Part shown: piece after piece, positions 16,886 to 29,305 of the stretch
How positions within the stretch are numbered: position 1 is the stretch's first letter
How the letters are laid out: each line of letters opens with the position of its first letter
Origin: Streptomyces sp. NBC_01197
GTDB taxonomy: Bacteria > Actinomycetota > Actinomycetes > Streptomycetales > Streptomycetaceae
Length of the DNA stretch: 64,000 nucleotides
Direction: 5' to 3'
NCBI RefSeq assembly: GCF_036010505.1
Contig: NZ_CP108569.1
Coordinates: 496,001 to 560,000 of the forward strand
Made by a program: the position numbers and the translations under genes
The notes under the pieces: generated by a model
What the model saw: only the letters and a program-made list of their open reading frames with translations
Databases searched by the model: none
Told to the model about the DNA's origin: nothing

Positions 16886-17853
16886 GTCCCTTCCAGCTGA
16901 CCCGCACCCTGCCCGAGGACGCGACCGGGGCCGCCCTGCGCGCGGACGTGCTCCAGGGCCTGACCCGTACGCCCAAAACGCTGCCGCCCAAGTGGTTCTA
17001 CGACGCACGGGGCAGTGAGCTCTTCGAACAGATCACCGCGCTGCCCGAGTACTACCCGACCCGGGCGGAGCGGGAGATCCTGCTCGCCCGCGCGGGCGAC
17101 ATCGCGGACGCCACCGGCGCGCGCACCCTGATCGAGCTGGGTTCGGGGTCGTCGGAGAAGACCCGGCACCTGCTCGACGCGCTGCCCGCGCTGGAGATGT
17201 ACATCCCGGTGGACGTGAGCGGGAGCGCGCTCACCGCGGCGGCGGACGCGCTGCTCGCCGAGCGGCCGGGGCTCGCCGTGCACGCGCTGATCGCGGACTT
17301 CACCCGCGAGTTGGCGCTGCCGGCTGCTCCGGGGCCGCGGCTCGTGGTCTTCCTTGGCGGCACCATCGGGAATCTGCTGCCGCCCGAGCGGGCCACGTTC
17401 CTGCGCTCCGTACGGAGTCTGCTGGAGCCGGGCGACCACCTGCTGCTCGGCACGGACCTGGTCAAGGACGCGAGTGTGCTGGTCCCCGCGTACGACGACG
17501 CGGCCGGTGTCACCGCCGCTTTCAACAAGAACGTACTGAGCGTCATCGACCGGGAGCTGGGGGCGGACTTCGACCCGGACGCCTTCGACCATGTCGCGGT
17601 CTGGGACAGCGAGAACGAGTGGATCGAGATGCGGCTGCGGGCGCGCGGGGCGTTCACCGTGAAGATCCCTGAGCTGGATCTGGCGGTGCCGTTCGAGGCG
17701 GGCGAGGAGATGCGGACGGAGGTGTCCGCCAAGTTCCGCCAGGAGCGGGTACGGGCCGAACTGGACGCGGCGGGCCTCTCGCTGCGCCACTGGTGGACGG
17801 ATTCCGGCGGGCGGTTCGCGCTGTCGCTCAGCGGTCCACCAGCTCGTCCGTGA
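16882..17853 (+). CDS. egtD: EgtD, histidine N-alpha-trimethyltransferase
   Basis: A 323-residue SAM-dependent methyltransferase that converts histidine to hercynine. [46 protein letters not shown] (SAM motif I) and [13 protein letters not shown] are diagnostic. GTG start overlaps the egtC stop. No egtE beta-lyase follows, so the last C-S cleavage must be done by a gene elsewhere. The final 26 bases overlap, tail to tail, the end of the opposite-strand lipoprotein gene. Confidence 0.96.
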   Translation: MSPFQLTRTLPEDATGAALRADVLQGLTRTPKTLPPKWFYDARGSELFEQITALPEYYPTRAEREILLARAGDIADATGARTLIELGSGSSEKTRHLLDALPALEMYIPVDVSGSALTAAADALLAERPGLAVHALIADFTRELALPAAPGPRLVVFLGGTIGNLLPPERATFLRSVRSLLEPGDHLLLGTDLVKDASVLVPAYDDAAGVTAAFNKNVLSVIDRELGADFDPDAFDHVAVWDSENEWIEMRLRARGAFTVKIPELDLAVPFEAGEEMRTEVSAKFRQERVRAELDAAGLSLRHWWTDSGGRFALSLSGPPARP

Positions 17854-19093
17854 GGAGCTTCGACGCCTTCTTCGCGGCCGTTCCCGCGTCCTCACCGGTG
17901 AGCACTGCCGTCATATAGGGCTTGATCGGGTTGTCCGCCTCGACCGCCGCCCAGCGCGGCGAGTTCGGGGTGGCCCGCCCGCGTGCCGCGCCCGCGGCCA
18001 TCGCGGCCGTCCCCTCCTCGCCCTTGACCGCGCCTGCCAGCTTGGCCTTGTTGGGGACATAGCTCATGGTCCGGGCCAGCTCGGTCTGCCACTTGCGTCC
18101 GGCCAGAGCCTCCACGACGCCGACCGCCGCGTCACCGTGGCGCGCCTTGTCAGGAATGATCAGATCGGAGCCGCCGGTGAACACCTCCGACGGCTTGGCC
18201 GCCGTCCTCCCGGGGATAGGGAAGAAACCGAGCTTGCCCTTGAGCCGCGGATTGCTCTTCAGAATGGTCTGCGCCGTGCCGGGTACCGCGATGATCTGCG
18301 CGACGTCGCCGCCCGCGAACACGTCGGCCTGCTGCGGGTGGGCCTCGTCCGCGTTCCTGGGTCCGTCGCCGAGGCCCTGGAGCTTCTTGTAGAAGGCCAT
18401 TCCCCGGATCGCGGCCGGGCTGTCGAGGGCGCCGGTGTAATTGCCGCCGGCCTCGTCGGCCAGCTCACCGCCCTCGTCCCAGATGAAGCCGGAGAGGGTG
18501 TACCAGTCCTGCCCGGCCAGATAGATCCCCTGCCGGCCGCCGTGGTTGAGCTCCTCGGTGTCCTTGATCCACTGCGTGCGGGTCTTCGGCGGTTCGGTGA
18601 TCCCCGCGGCTCTGAACAGGTCCTTGTTGTAGATGACGACCCGGTTGGCCGCATACCAGGGGATGCCGTACTGGGCGCCGTCGATGCTTCCGGGGTCGGC
18701 GAGACCGGGCAGCCAGTCCTGGCTGCGGAGGTCGCGGGCCGATTCGAGGGTGAGGTCGCGCAGCCCGCCGCTCTCCGCGTACATCGCGACCTGGGTGTTG
18801 CCGACCTCGATCAGGTCCGGTCCTTCGCCGGACCGAAGGGCCGCCGTGACCTTGGCGCCGATGCCGCCCCACTCCTGGATCCGGACAGCCAGCCTGATGT
18901 CCTTGTGCTCACTCTCGTACTCCTTGGTGAAGTGCTGGACGAAGCCGTCGGACGCGCTGCCCTTCATCAGCCACACCGTGACGGTGGTGGTGCTGTCCCC
19001 CATGCCCGGCAGATGGCCGCAGCCGGTGAGCGCGGTGGCGGTGAGCGCGGTGGCGAGCAGGACTGCGCAGCTCAGGCCTGGACGGTTCTTCAC
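17828..19093 (-). CDS. Orphan ABC-transporter sugar-binding lipoprotein
   Basis: A 421-residue family 1 extracellular solute-binding protein. Lipoprotein signal with lipobox LTGC (Cys25), then the binding-protein fold: [73 protein letters not shown] and [24 protein letters not shown]. No permease or ATPase genes are adjacent, so it must use a distant transporter or act as a sensor. GTG start with AGAGGTGACC upstream; a long open extension to 20071 is rejected. Its 3' end overlaps egtD by 26 bases on the opposite strand. Confidence 0.9.
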   Translation of the reverse strand: MKNRPGLSCAVLLATALTATALTGCGHLPGMGDSTTTVTVWLMKGSASDGFVQHFTKEYESEHKDIRLAVRIQEWGGIGAKVTAALRSGEGPDLIEVGNTQVAMYAESGGLRDLTLESARDLRSQDWLPGLADPGSIDGAQYGIPWYAANRVVIYNKDLFRAAGITEPPKTRTQWIKDTEELNHGGRQGIYLAGQDWYTLSGFIWDEGGELADEAGGNYTGALDSPAAIRGMAFYKKLQGLGDGPRNADEAHPQQADVFAGGDVAQIIAVPGTAQTILKSNPRLKGKLGFFPIPGRTAAKPSEVFTGGSDLIIPDKARHGDAAVGVVEALAGRKWQTELARTMSYVPNKAKLAGAVKGEEGTAAMAAGAARGRATPNSPRWAAVEADNPIKPYMTAVLTGEDAGTAAKKASKLLTDELVDR

Positions 19094-19312
19094 GGAGGTC
19101 ACCTCTGTCGTAAGGCACGGCAGTTCATGACCCGACGTGGGGGAAGCGCGGACGGCTTGATCGGGTTGGCTGGATTTTGGTACAGACCAATCCTTGCGGT
19201 CAAGCCCCTGGCGCCCGCACTTGCGATGACCGCCGGGGCCGGCGGCCGTCGGCGACGCGCGGAGTACGGCTCCGTACGGCACCGTGGAGGGGGGCGACGA
19301 AAGGAGCGGGTC

Positions 19313-19528
19313 ATGACGGACCACACCTACCGGGTGACGGAGATCGTCGGTACCTCGCACGAGGGCGTGGACCAGGCCATCCGCAACGGCCTGGGGCGCG
19401 CGTCCGACACCCTCAGGGGTCTCGACTGGTTCGAGGTCACCGAGGTGCGCGGGCAGATCGTGGACGGCCGGGTCGAGCACTACCAGGTCGGCCTGAAGGT
19501 GGGCTTCCGGCTGGAGGACGAGGGGTGA
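19313..19528 (+). CDS. Dodecin (flavin-binding storage protein)
   Basis: A 71-residue protein matching dodecins, which form 12-mers that bind flavins. The family segments are VTEIVGTSHEGVDQAIRNGL, RASDTLRGLDWFEVTEVRGQI (with the flavin-stacking Trp) and HYQVGLKVGFRLED. AAAGGAG lies before the ATG. Monocistronic in appearance, followed by a flavin-dependent monooxygenase; a functional link is only positional. Confidence 0.93.
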   Translation: MTDHTYRVTEIVGTSHEGVDQAIRNGLGRASDTLRGLDWFEVTEVRGQIVDGRVEHYQVGLKVGFRLEDEG

Positions 19529-19597
19529 CCCGGAGCGCTCCCCCGTCTGACGGAAGAGCATGGGGAATGCCTGCCCGGCACGGACGTTGAACCCGTC

Positions 19598-20599
19598 GTG
19601 AGCTCTGCGATCTCTACGACCCCGTTCTCCGTACTGGACCGCTCGCGTACCCGCGAAGGCCGGGACGGCCCCGAGGCCCTGCGGGACACCGTGCGCTTCG
19701 CACAGCAGACCGAGGCGCTCGGCTACCACCGGTTCTGGGTCTCGGAGCACCACAGCGTGCCGGGCGTCGCGGGTTCGGCGCCCACGGTCCTCGCCGCCGC
19801 AGTCGCGGCCGCCACCTCGACGATCCGGGTGGGTACGGGCGGGGTGATGCTGCCCAACCACCGGCCGCTCGTGGTCGCCGAGCAGTTCGGGGTGCTGGAA
19901 TCGCTCTTCCCGGGCCGGATCGATATGGGCCTGGGCCGGTCGGTCGGCTTCACCGACGGCATCCGCCGGGCGCTGGGGCACGGCAGGCAGGACGCCGAGG
20001 ACTTCGCCGCCCAGGTGGCGGAGCTGCTGGGTTATTTCTCCGGCGACCAGGCCGCACACCCCCAGGTCCACGCCCGTCCGGCGGAGGGGCTGCGGCTGCC
20101 CGCCTTCGTTCTGGCGACCGGCGCAGGAGCACGGGTGGCGGCAGCGGCGGGACTGCCGCTGGTGATCGCGGCGGTGCGCGGCGAGGACGAGATGCTGCGC
20201 GCCGTCGACGGCTACCGCGACGCGTTCCGGCCCTCAGCCTGGGGCGGGCGCCCGTACGTCGTGCTCTCGGGCACCGTCGCGGTGGCCGCCACCACCGAGG
20301 AGGCCCGCCGGATCCTGCTGCCGGAGGCCTGGTCCACGGCCTTCTCGCGCACCCATGGCACGTTCCCGCCGCTCGCCCCGGCCGAGCGGATCACCGGTCT
20401 GCGGATGACCGAACGGGAACGGGCCCTTTTCGATGAGGCCCAGCGCGGTCAGCTGCACGGCACCGAGGACGAGGTGGCGGACGGCCTGGAGAAGCTGCTG
20501 AGCCGCAGCGGCGCCGACGAGTTCCTCGTCACGACCAGTACGTACGACCGCACGGCGCTGCTCGACTCCTACCGGCGGCTGGCGCGGATCACCCGCTGA
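19598..20599 (+). CDS. LLM-class flavin-dependent oxidoreductase (MsnO8-like)
   Basis: A 333-residue luciferase-like monooxygenase fold using reduced FMN or F420. FSVLDRSRTREG, LGYHRFWVSEHHSVPGVAGSAP, GGVMLPNHRPLVVAEQFGVLESLFPGRIDMGLGRSVGF and the DEFLVTTSTYDRTALLDSYRRLA end match the MsnO8-type subgroup. GTG start at 19598. Its last 31 bases overlap the broken arsR frame on the other strand. Substrate unknown. Confidence 0.88.
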   Translation: MSSAISTTPFSVLDRSRTREGRDGPEALRDTVRFAQQTEALGYHRFWVSEHHSVPGVAGSAPTVLAAAVAAATSTIRVGTGGVMLPNHRPLVVAEQFGVLESLFPGRIDMGLGRSVGFTDGIRRALGHGRQDAEDFAAQVAELLGYFSGDQAAHPQVHARPAEGLRLPAFVLATGAGARVAAAAGLPLVIAAVRGEDEMLRAVDGYRDAFRPSAWGGRPYVVLSGTVAVAATTEEARRILLPEAWSTAFSRTHGTFPPLAPAERITGLRMTERERALFDEAQRGQLHGTEDEVADGLEKLLSRSGADEFLVTTSTYDRTALLDSYRRLARITR

Positions 20600-20691
20600 T
20601 CCACCGGGCCCGCGGCCGCCCCTCCCAGCCGGTCGAGGAGCCGCCTCCGGTTCGGATCGGCCAGCGCCCGGAATGCCTCATCCATGCTCAC
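20569..20691 (-). pseudogene. Truncated ArsR-family regulator (first ~22 residues only)
   Basis: Minus-strand GTG at 20691 gives MSMDEAFRALADPNRRRLLDRL, the usual first helices of an ArsR/SmtB repressor. After DRLGG the sequence departs from the family and stops at residue 40, overlapping the end of the LLM gene. The recognition helix and dimerisation helices are missing, so it cannot be functional. The family normally has 95-115 residues. A perfect 20-nt palindrome remains in front of it. Confidence 0.7.
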
Positions 20692-20702
20692 GCCCGAAGC
20701 AC

Positions 20703-20722
20703 AGGCAACCATATGGTTGCCT
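20703..20722. promoter_or_regulatory. Perfect 20-nt palindrome, probable relic ArsR operator
   Basis: AGGCAACCATATGGTTGCCT is its own reverse complement. It lies 11 bases upstream of the truncated arsR start and about 55 bases upstream of the aro leader peptide. ArsR repressors that control SRPBCC-protein operons commonly use CAACCATATGGTTG-like sites (from general knowledge). Confidence 0.65.
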
Positions 20723-20764
20723 ATCAAGCGGAGGCTGCCCGTCCGGGCGCGGCTCCGGCTCTGC

Positions 20765-20770
20765 TACGGT
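20765..20770 (+). promoter_or_regulatory. -10 element of the DAHP synthase leader transcript
   Basis: TACGGT fits TANNNT and ends six bases before the leader ATG, predicting a leaderless leader peptide. No clear -35 is seen. Confidence 0.45.
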
Positions 20771-20776
20771 TTCCGC

Positions 20777-20845
20777 ATGTCAGTGATCCGTTGGTATCAG
20801 CGCTATGAGCCGGCTCCGGGTGGAGCCGGAGGTCACGTGCGCTGA
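20777..20845 (+). CDS. Leader peptide of a putative aromatic-amino-acid attenuator
   Basis: A 22-residue peptide beginning MSVIRWYQRYEP, with Trp6, Tyr7 and Tyr10 codons close together. It starts right after a -10 box and ends 131 bases before the DAHP synthase start. A terminator-like hairpin (20869-20896) follows. Trp/Tyr-rich peptides ahead of DAHP synthase genes act as ribosome-stalling sensors in attenuation systems (known principle). The arrangement here is read directly from sequence; its operation is inferred. Confidence 0.7.
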   Translation: MSVIRWYQRYEPAPGGAGGHVR

Positions 20846-20865
20846 CCGACCGATCACCCGGAGCC
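20810..20865 (+). promoter_or_regulatory. Mutually exclusive RNA stems in the DAHP synthase leader
   Basis: CCGGCTCC (20810-20817) can pair with GGAGCCGG (20822-20829). GGCTCCGG (20812-20819) can instead pair with CCGGAGCC (20858-20865), which lies four bases before the terminator stem. GGTCA/TGACC (20831-20847) forms a further small stem. Overlapping partners are what an attenuator needs, but neither stem overlaps the terminator's left arm, so the exact switch is unresolved. Confidence 0.5.
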
Positions 20866-20868
20866 AGC

Positions 20869-20896
20869 AAGGCAGAGACGCATCCGTCTCTGCCTT
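20869..20896 (+). terminator. Attenuator terminator hairpin upstream of DAHP synthase
   Basis: AAGGCAGAGACG (20869-20880), loop CATC, then the perfect 12-nt complement (20885-20896) followed by TCGTCG. It lies between the leader stop and the enzyme start, so it would end transcription early unless disrupted. Confidence 0.75.
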
Positions 20897-20976
20897 TCGT
20901 CGTAACAGGCGGGCTGGTACCGGGCAGCGTGTTCCCACGCAGACGGCCTCCCGCCGCAGCAGAACGGGAAGCCCCC

Positions 20977-22071
20977 ATGAACACCTCCACCACCCATTCG
21001 TCCGACACCGGCGACCTGCGGGTCACCGGCTTCCAGCGCCTCGTCGCGCCGTCGGCCCTGCGGGACGCACTCCCCCTGGACGCCTCGCGCGTGGCGCTGG
21101 TCCGCGACAGCAGGGAGGCGGTGCGGTCCGTACTCGCCGGGGAGGACGACAGACTCCTCCTCGTCGTCGGCCCCTGCTCCGTCCACGACCCGGCGGCAGC
21201 ACTGGAGTACGCCCGGCGGCTCGCGGCGGCCGCCGCACCGCTGAGCGGTGAGCTCTGCGTCGTCATGCGCGTCTACTTCGAGAAGCCGCGGACCACGCTC
21301 GGCTGGAAGGGGCTCATCAACGACCCCGGCCTGGACGGCACCCACGACGTGGAGCGGGGGCTGCGCACAGCCCGCCAGGTGCTGCTCGACGTGCTCGGCA
21401 CCGGGCTCCCGGTCGGCTGCGAGTTCCTGGAGCCGACCGGCCCGCAGTACATCGCGGACGCGGTGTCCTGGGGCGCGATCGGCGCACGGACCCCGGAGAG
21501 CCAGGTGCACCGGCAGCTCGCGTCCGGGGTGTCGATGCCGGTCGGATTCAAGAACGCGACGGACGGCGATGTCCAGGCCGCGGTGGACGGCTGCCGGGCA
21601 GCGGCGGGCAGCCATGTGTTCTTCGGGATCGACGGCGAAGGCCACGGCTCGGTCGTCTCGACGTCAGGCAACCCCGACTGTCATGTGATCCTGCGCGGTG
21701 GCCGCGGCGGCCCCAACTACGGCCCGCAGGACATCGGCGACGCACTCGCGCTGCTGGAGAAGGCGGGAATGCCGGGCCGCCTGGTCGTCGACGCCAGCCA
21801 TGCCAACAGCGGCAAGGACCCGGTACGCCAGGCGGAGGTCGTACGGGAGATCGCAGGACGGGTGGCCGCGGGCGAGGAGGGCATCGCGGGGCTGATGGTG
21901 GAGAGCTTCCTGCTGGAGGGCCGTCAGGAGCCGGGCCCGCTCAGCACCCTGACGTACGGCCGGAGCGTGACCGACGCCTGTGTCGGCTGGGAGGAGACCG
22001 AGCGCCTGATCGGCGAGCTGGCGGCAGCCGTCGTACGGCGGCGCGGTCGCTCGCCGCGGCAGACCGGGTGA
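20977..22071 (+). CDS. 3-deoxy-7-phosphoheptulonate (DAHP) synthase, class I (AroFGH type)
   Basis: A 364-residue enzyme that condenses phosphoenolpyruvate with erythrose 4-phosphate, the first shikimate-pathway step. Class I-alpha motifs: LLLVVGPCSVHDPAAALEYA, EKPRTTLGWKGLINDPGLDG, GCEFLEPTGPQYIADAVSWG, ARTPESQVHRQLASG, RGGPNYGPQDI and DASHANSGKD. Streptomycetes usually rely on a plant-type class II enzyme for primary metabolism; class I copies are often extra or tied to secondary metabolism. ATG 20977 follows GGGAAG and matches the normal N-terminus. Preceded by a candidate attenuator. Confidence 0.95.
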   Translation: MNTSTTHSSDTGDLRVTGFQRLVAPSALRDALPLDASRVALVRDSREAVRSVLAGEDDRLLLVVGPCSVHDPAAALEYARRLAAAAAPLSGELCVVMRVYFEKPRTTLGWKGLINDPGLDGTHDVERGLRTARQVLLDVLGTGLPVGCEFLEPTGPQYIADAVSWGAIGARTPESQVHRQLASGVSMPVGFKNATDGDVQAAVDGCRAAAGSHVFFGIDGEGHGSVVSTSGNPDCHVILRGGRGGPNYGPQDIGDALALLEKAGMPGRLVVDASHANSGKDPVRQAEVVREIAGRVAAGEEGIAGLMVESFLLEGRQEPGPLSTLTYGRSVTDACVGWEETERLIGELAAAVVRRRGRSPRQTG

Positions 22072-22157
22072 CGATGTGAGGGACACCGCTGCCCCTCGGC
22101 CGTGAGGGCGACCGCCCGCCGGTCGGCGCGGACCGCAGACAACAGGGGGATCCCCGC

Positions 22158-24128
22158 ATGACCGGCAGCCAGGCCGCGCCCCCGCCGGAGCCCGCGCACC
22201 CCGCCGCGCGCTGGCGGTCCTGGCTGCTGGAGGGGCTGGTCGAGCAGTCGGCGCGACACCCCGGCCCGCACCGCACACCACCCGCCGAGAACAAGGGGCA
22301 TGCCTGGTGGCGGGTGATGTGCCTCACCGGTGTGGACTACTTCTCCACGCTCGGCTACCAGCCGGGCATCGCCGCACTGGCCGCCGGCCTGCTCTCACCG
22401 CTCGCCACCCTGGTGCTGCTCGCCCTGACCCTCGGCGGCGCGCTCCCGGTGTACCGGCGGGTGGCCCACGAGAGCCCGCACGGTGAGGGCTCGATCGCCA
22501 TGCTGGAACGGCTGCTGCCGTGGTGGGCGGGGAAGCTCTTCGTTCTCGTGCTGCTCGGCTTCGCGGCGACCGACTTCATGATCACGATCACTCTGTCGGC
22601 CGCAGACGCCTCCGCTCATGTGGTCGAGAACCCGTTCGCACCGCACTGGCTCCGGGGCGCCACCCTCTGGATCACCCTGACGCTGGTCTCCGGTCTCGGC
22701 GCGATCTTCCTCAAGGGCTTCAGGGAGGCCATCGGTATCGCGGTCGTCCTCGTGGCGATCTACCTGGGTCTCAATCTGGTCGTCCTCGCCAACTCGGTGT
22801 GGCTCGTGGCCACCCACCCCGTGGACGTGAGCAACTGGTGGCAGGCGGCGAGAACCGCGCACTCCTCGCCGCTCGCGATGATCGGTGTGGCGCTGCTCGT
22901 CTTTCCCAAGCTGGCACTCGGCATGTCCGGATTCGAGACCGGGGTCGCCGTCATGCCGCAGGTCAGGGGGGACGCGACCGACACGTACGCCAAGCCCGTC
23001 GGACGGATCCGGGACACCCGCAGGCTGCTCACCACCGCCGCTCTGATCATGAGCGGGTTCCTGCTGGTCTCCAGCCTGGCCACCACCATCCTCATCCCCG
23101 CGCCCGAGTTCAAGGCCGGCGGGCGGGCCAACGGGCGGGCCCTCGCCTATCTGGCGCACGAGCATCTGGGCCAGGTCTTCGGGACGGTGTACGACATCTC
23201 CACGATCGCGATCCTGTGGTTCGCCGGGGCGTCGGCCCTCGCCGGGCTGCTCAACCTCGTACCGCGCTATCTGCCGCGCTACGGGATGGCGCCCGAGTGG
23301 GCGCGCGCCGTCCGGCCGCTCGTCCTCATCTTCGTGGCCATCGCCTTCTTCGTCACCTGGCAGTTCGACGCGAACGTCGACAAGCAGAGCGGCGCGTACG
23401 CCACCGGGGTGCTGGTCCTGATGCTCTCCGCGTCCTTCGCTTCGACGGTCGCGGTCCTGCACCGGCGCCGCCGGCGGGCCGCCGCCGGCTTCGGTCTCAT
23501 CACGGCGGTGTTCGCGTACACCCTGGTCGCCAATGTGATCGAGCGCCCCGACGGGCTGAAGATCGCCTCCCTGTTCATCGTCGGCATTCTGCTGACCTCG
23601 TTCGCGTCGCGTGTGCACCGCGCCTTCGAACTCCGCGCGGCCGAGGTCACATTCGACGACACCGCGGGCCGGCTGGTGGACGCGGCCGCCCGGCTCGGGC
23701 CGCTGCGCGTCATCGCCAACGAGCCGCACGAACGCAACGCGGCCGAGTACCTCGTGAAGGAGACCAGCCAGCGCGAGGAGACCCATATCCCCGAGGGGGG
23801 CCGGGTCCTCTTCCTCGAAGTCACCGTGCAGGACTCGTCGGACTTCACGGTGAGCATCCGGGTGACCGGCGACGAACGGTACGGGGTGCGCGTCCTGCGC
23901 GTCGTCGGGCCGGGCGTGCCCAACACCATCGCTGCGGTACTCCTCCAGCTCAGGGACCGCACCGGCCAGGTGCCGCACGCCTACTTCAACTGGACCGAGG
24001 GCAGCCCGGTCGGCCATCTGCTGCGTTTCCTGATCTTCGGCCACGGCGAGGTGGCCCCGGTGACCCGTGAGGTCCTGCGCCGGGCGGAGCCCGATCCGGC
24101 CCGGCGGCCCCGCGTCCACGTCGGCTGA
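22158..24128 (+). CDS. APC-superfamily permease with C-terminal soluble domain
   Basis: A 656-residue membrane protein. About 12 hydrophobic helices lie between residues 50 and 490 (e.g. [21 protein letters not shown], with the helix 1 breaker seen in APC amino-acid carriers). A cytoplasmic domain of about 160 residues follows (from about [20 protein letters not shown]). N-terminal 45 residues are Pro-rich and polar. Substrate not identifiable. GGGGATCCCC (22146-22155) overlaps the ribosome site just before the ATG and could fold. Confidence 0.85.
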   Translation: MTGSQAAPPPEPAHPAARWRSWLLEGLVEQSARHPGPHRTPPAENKGHAWWRVMCLTGVDYFSTLGYQPGIAALAAGLLSPLATLVLLALTLGGALPVYRRVAHESPHGEGSIAMLERLLPWWAGKLFVLVLLGFAATDFMITITLSAADASAHVVENPFAPHWLRGATLWITLTLVSGLGAIFLKGFREAIGIAVVLVAIYLGLNLVVLANSVWLVATHPVDVSNWWQAARTAHSSPLAMIGVALLVFPKLALGMSGFETGVAVMPQVRGDATDTYAKPVGRIRDTRRLLTTAALIMSGFLLVSSLATTILIPAPEFKAGGRANGRALAYLAHEHLGQVFGTVYDISTIAILWFAGASALAGLLNLVPRYLPRYGMAPEWARAVRPLVLIFVAIAFFVTWQFDANVDKQSGAYATGVLVLMLSASFASTVAVLHRRRRRAAAGFGLITAVFAYTLVANVIERPDGLKIASLFIVGILLTSFASRVHRAFELRAAEVTFDDTAGRLVDAAARLGPLRVIANEPHERNAAEYLVKETSQREETHIPEGGRVLFLEVTVQDSSDFTVSIRVTGDERYGVRVLRVVGPGVPNTIAAVLLQLRDRTGQVPHAYFNWTEGSPVGHLLRFLIFGHGEVAPVTREVLRRAEPDPARRPRVHVG

Positions 24129-24208
24129 CCGGCGCCGGCCGAACCCGTGGGGTACCGGCCCGGCTGCCGTGCAGGGCAACCGCAACCAGCAGTCTCTAGA
24201 ATTCCGGT

Positions 24209-26538
<2,330 letters not shown>

Positions 26539-26551
<13 letters not shown>

Positions 26552-26583
26552 CCGGACACCGTACGTCCGGTCACACCCCGCGC
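26539..26583. terminator. Bidirectional terminator between uvrA-like gene and sdhB
   Basis: 19-bp perfect stem: GCGCGGGGTGTGACCGGAC (26539-26557), seven-base loop, complement at 26565-26583. It contains the uvrA-like stop codon and separates convergent genes. Confidence 0.9.
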
Positions 26584-26611
26584 GGCGGCCCTGGAGTGAG
26601 TGGCTCCCGGG

Positions 26612-27358
26612 TCAGCGGCTGACCTTGCGGGTGGCCCGCAGCCACTCCTTGTTCATCGCGGTGATCGACGGCAGCGGGATGCCCTTGGGACAGGCGGTGG
26701 CGCACTCCCCGGTGAGGGTGCAGCCGCCGAACCCCTCGTCGTCCATCTGCGCGACCATGTCGAGGACCCGCGTCTCACGCTCGGGAGCCCCCTGCGGGAG
26801 CACGTTGAGGTGGTTGACCTTCGCCGACGTGAACAGCATCGCGGAGCCGTTGGGGCAAGCCGCCACACAGGCGCCGCAGCCGATGCACTCGGCGTGCTCG
26901 AAGGCGTAGTCGGCGTCCGGCTTCGGTACGGGCGTGGCGTGCGCCTCGGGCGCCGCGCCGGTCGGGACGCTGACGTAGCCGCCGGACTGGATGATCCGGT
27001 CGAAGGCGGAGCGGTCCACGACGAGGTCCTTGACGACCGGGAACGCCGAGGCGCGCCACGGTTCGACGTCGATGGTGTCGCCGTCCCGGAAGGAACGCAT
27101 GTGGAGCTGGCAGGTGGTGGTGCGCTCAGGCCCGTGGGCGTCGCCGTTGATGACCAGGCTGCACGCGCCGCAGATGCCCTCGCGGCAGTCGTGGTCGAAG
27201 GCGACGGGCTGGTCGCCCTTGAGCGTGAGTTCCTCGTTGAGGGTGTCGAGCATCTCCAGGAACGACATGTCCGGTGAGATGTCGTCGACTTCGTAGGTGG
27301 TCATGGCGCCGGGGGCGGCCGCGTTCTGCTGGCGCCAGACGCGCAGGGTGAGCTTCAT
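26612..27358 (-). CDS. sdhB: Succinate dehydrogenase / fumarate reductase iron-sulfur subunit
   Basis: A 248-residue electron-transfer subunit of complex II. The [2Fe-2S] ligands are in [15 protein letters not shown]; the [4Fe-4S] and [3Fe-4S] ligands are in [14 protein letters not shown] and [14 protein letters not shown]. Start overlaps the sdhA stop (ATGA). Last gene of sdhCAB. Confidence 0.95.
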   Translation of the reverse strand: MKLTLRVWRQQNAAAPGAMTTYEVDDISPDMSFLEMLDTLNEELTLKGDQPVAFDHDCREGICGACSLVINGDAHGPERTTTCQLHMRSFRDGDTIDVEPWRASAFPVVKDLVVDRSAFDRIIQSGGYVSVPTGAAPEAHATPVPKPDADYAFEHAECIGCGACVAACPNGSAMLFTSAKVNHLNVLPQGAPERETRVLDMVAQMDDEGFGGCTLTGECATACPKGIPLPSITAMNKEWLRATRKVSR

Positions 27359-29304
27359 GCGTAGCTCCGCTGAGTGGGGTGGACGTACTCGAAGACCAGG
27401 TCTTCCATGTGCAGGACGGGGGCGTCACCGGTGGCGGTGAACTCCCAGGCGGCGGCGTACGAGAACTCCTCGTCGCGCCGCGCCGCCTCCCCGTCCGGGG
27501 TCTGCGACTCCTCGCGGAAGTGGCCACCGCAGGACTCCTCGCGGTGCAGGGCGTCGAGACACATGAGCTCGGCGAGCTCCAGGTAGTCCACGACACGGTT
27601 GGCGCGCTCCAGCGACTGGTTGAACTCCTCGCCGGTGCCCGGCACCTTGATGCGGCGCCAGAACTCCTCGCGGATCGCGGGCAGCCGGTCGAGGGCCTTG
27701 CGCAGGCCGTCCGCCGTACGGGCCATCCCGCAGAGCTCCCACATCAGTTCACCGATCTCCCGGTGGAAGGAGTCGGGGGTGCGGTCGCCGTCGACCGATA
27801 GCAGCAGGTTGAGCCGGTCCTCGGTCTCGGCGACGGCCTCGGCCACCGCCGGGTGGTCGGCGGTGACCTCATCGTGGTGCGGGTTGCGGGCGAGGTAGTC
27901 GTTGATGGTGGACGGCAGGACGAAGTAGCCGTCGGCGAGCCCCTGCATCAGCGCGGAGGCGCCGAGCCGGTTGGCGCCGTGGTCCGAGAAGTTGGCCTCG
28001 CCGACCGCGAACAGGCCGGGGATGGTGGTCTGGAGGTCGTAGTCGACCCAGAGCCCGCCCATCGTGTAGTGCACGGCCGGATAGATGCGCATCGGTGTCT
28101 CGTACGGGTTCTCCGCGGTGATCTGCGCGTACATGTCGAAGAGGTTGCCGTACTTCTCCTCGACTGCCCGGCGGCCCATGCGCTTGATCGCGTCGGCGAA
28201 GTCCAGGTAGACGCCCTGGCCGCCGGGACCCACGCCCCGTCCCTCGTCGCAGACGTTCTTCGCGGCGCGCGACGCGATGTCCCGCGGCACGAGGTTCCCG
28301 AACGAGGGGTAGGTGCGCTCCAGGTAGTAGTCGCGCTCGTCCTCGGGGATCTCGTTGGCGGGGCGGTTGTCGCCCTTGGCCTTCGGTACCCAGATCCGGC
28401 CGTCGTTGCGCAGCGACTCGCTCATGAGGGTGAGCTTCGACTGGTGTTCGCCGGTGCGCGGGATGCAGGTGGGATGGATCTGGGTGAAGCACGGGTTGGC
28501 GAACCAGGCGCCGCGCCGGTGGGCTCGCCAGGCCGCGGTGGCGTTGGAGTTCATGGCGTTCGTCGAGAGGTAGAAGACGTTGCCGTAGCCCCCGCTGGCC
28601 AGCACCACCGCGTCCGCGAAGTAGCTGGAGATCTTCCCGGTGATCAGGTCGCGGGCGACGATCCCGCGGGCCTTGCCGTCGACGACGATCAGATCGAGCA
28701 TCTCGGTGCGCGGGTGCATCTCGACGGTGCCCGCGGCGATCTGCCGGGACAGCGCCTGGTAGGCGCCGAGCAGCAGCTGCTGCCCGGTCTGGCCACGGGC
28801 GTAGAAGGTACGGGAGACCTGGACGCCACCGAAGGAGCGGGTGTCCAGGAGTCCGCCGTACTCCCTGGCGAACGGCACGCCCTGGGCGACGCACTGGTCG
28901 ATGATCTCCACCGAGATCTGGGCGAGCCGGTGGACGTTGGACTCGCGGGACCTGAAGTCGCCGCCCTTGACGGTGTCGTAGAAGAGCCGGTGCACGGAGT
29001 CGCCGTCGTTGCGGTAGTTCTTGGCGGCGTTGATCCCGCCCTGCGCGGCGATGGAGTGGGCGCGGCGGGGCGAGTCCTGGTAGCAGAACTGCACGACGTG
29101 GTAGCCCTGTTCGGCGAGGGTGGCGCCCGCGGAGCCGCCTGCGAGCCCGGTGCCGACGACGATGACGGTGTGCTTGCGGCGGTTGGCCGGGTTGACCAGC
29201 TTGGCCTCGAAGCGGCGGGTGTCCCAGCGTTCGGCGACGGGTCCCTGCGGGGCTTTGGTGTCGACGGCGGGGGCGCCGGTCACGTACTGCGTGTAGTCGG
29301 TCAT
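27355..29304 (-). CDS. sdhA: Succinate dehydrogenase / fumarate reductase flavoprotein subunit
   Basis: A 649-residue FAD subunit that oxidises succinate. [21 protein letters not shown] is the dinucleotide fold, and [21 protein letters not shown] holds the flavin-linking His. [20 protein letters not shown] and the late [21 protein letters not shown] match the menaquinone-type (Bacillus-like) enzyme. Starts two bases after sdhC. Confidence 0.96.
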   Translation of the reverse strand: MTDYTQYVTGAPAVDTKAPQGPVAERWDTRRFEAKLVNPANRRKHTVIVVGTGLAGGSAGATLAEQGYHVVQFCYQDSPRRAHSIAAQGGINAAKNYRNDGDSVHRLFYDTVKGGDFRSRESNVHRLAQISVEIIDQCVAQGVPFAREYGGLLDTRSFGGVQVSRTFYARGQTGQQLLLGAYQALSRQIAAGTVEMHPRTEMLDLIVVDGKARGIVARDLITGKISSYFADAVVLASGGYGNVFYLSTNAMNSNATAAWRAHRRGAWFANPCFTQIHPTCIPRTGEHQSKLTLMSESLRNDGRIWVPKAKGDNRPANEIPEDERDYYLERTYPSFGNLVPRDIASRAAKNVCDEGRGVGPGGQGVYLDFADAIKRMGRRAVEEKYGNLFDMYAQITAENPYETPMRIYPAVHYTMGGLWVDYDLQTTIPGLFAVGEANFSDHGANRLGASALMQGLADGYFVLPSTINDYLARNPHHDEVTADHPAVAEAVAETEDRLNLLLSVDGDRTPDSFHREIGELMWELCGMARTADGLRKALDRLPAIREEFWRRIKVPGTGEEFNQSLERANRVVDYLELAELMCLDALHREESCGGHFREESQTPDGEAARRDEEFSYAAAWEFTATGDAPVLHMEDLVFEYVHPTQRSYA

Positions 29305-29305
29305 G

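Noticed and set aside
19094..20071. N-terminal extension of the orphan binding-protein frame
   Set aside because: The lipobox signal peptide starts at the GTG at 19093; the extension runs through dodecin and the LLM gene on the other strand.
22072..22157. Riboswitch before the APC permease
   Set aside because: The gap is only 86 bases, with just a short GGGGATCCCC stem at the ribosome site; too small for a known amino-acid or c-di-AMP riboswitch.
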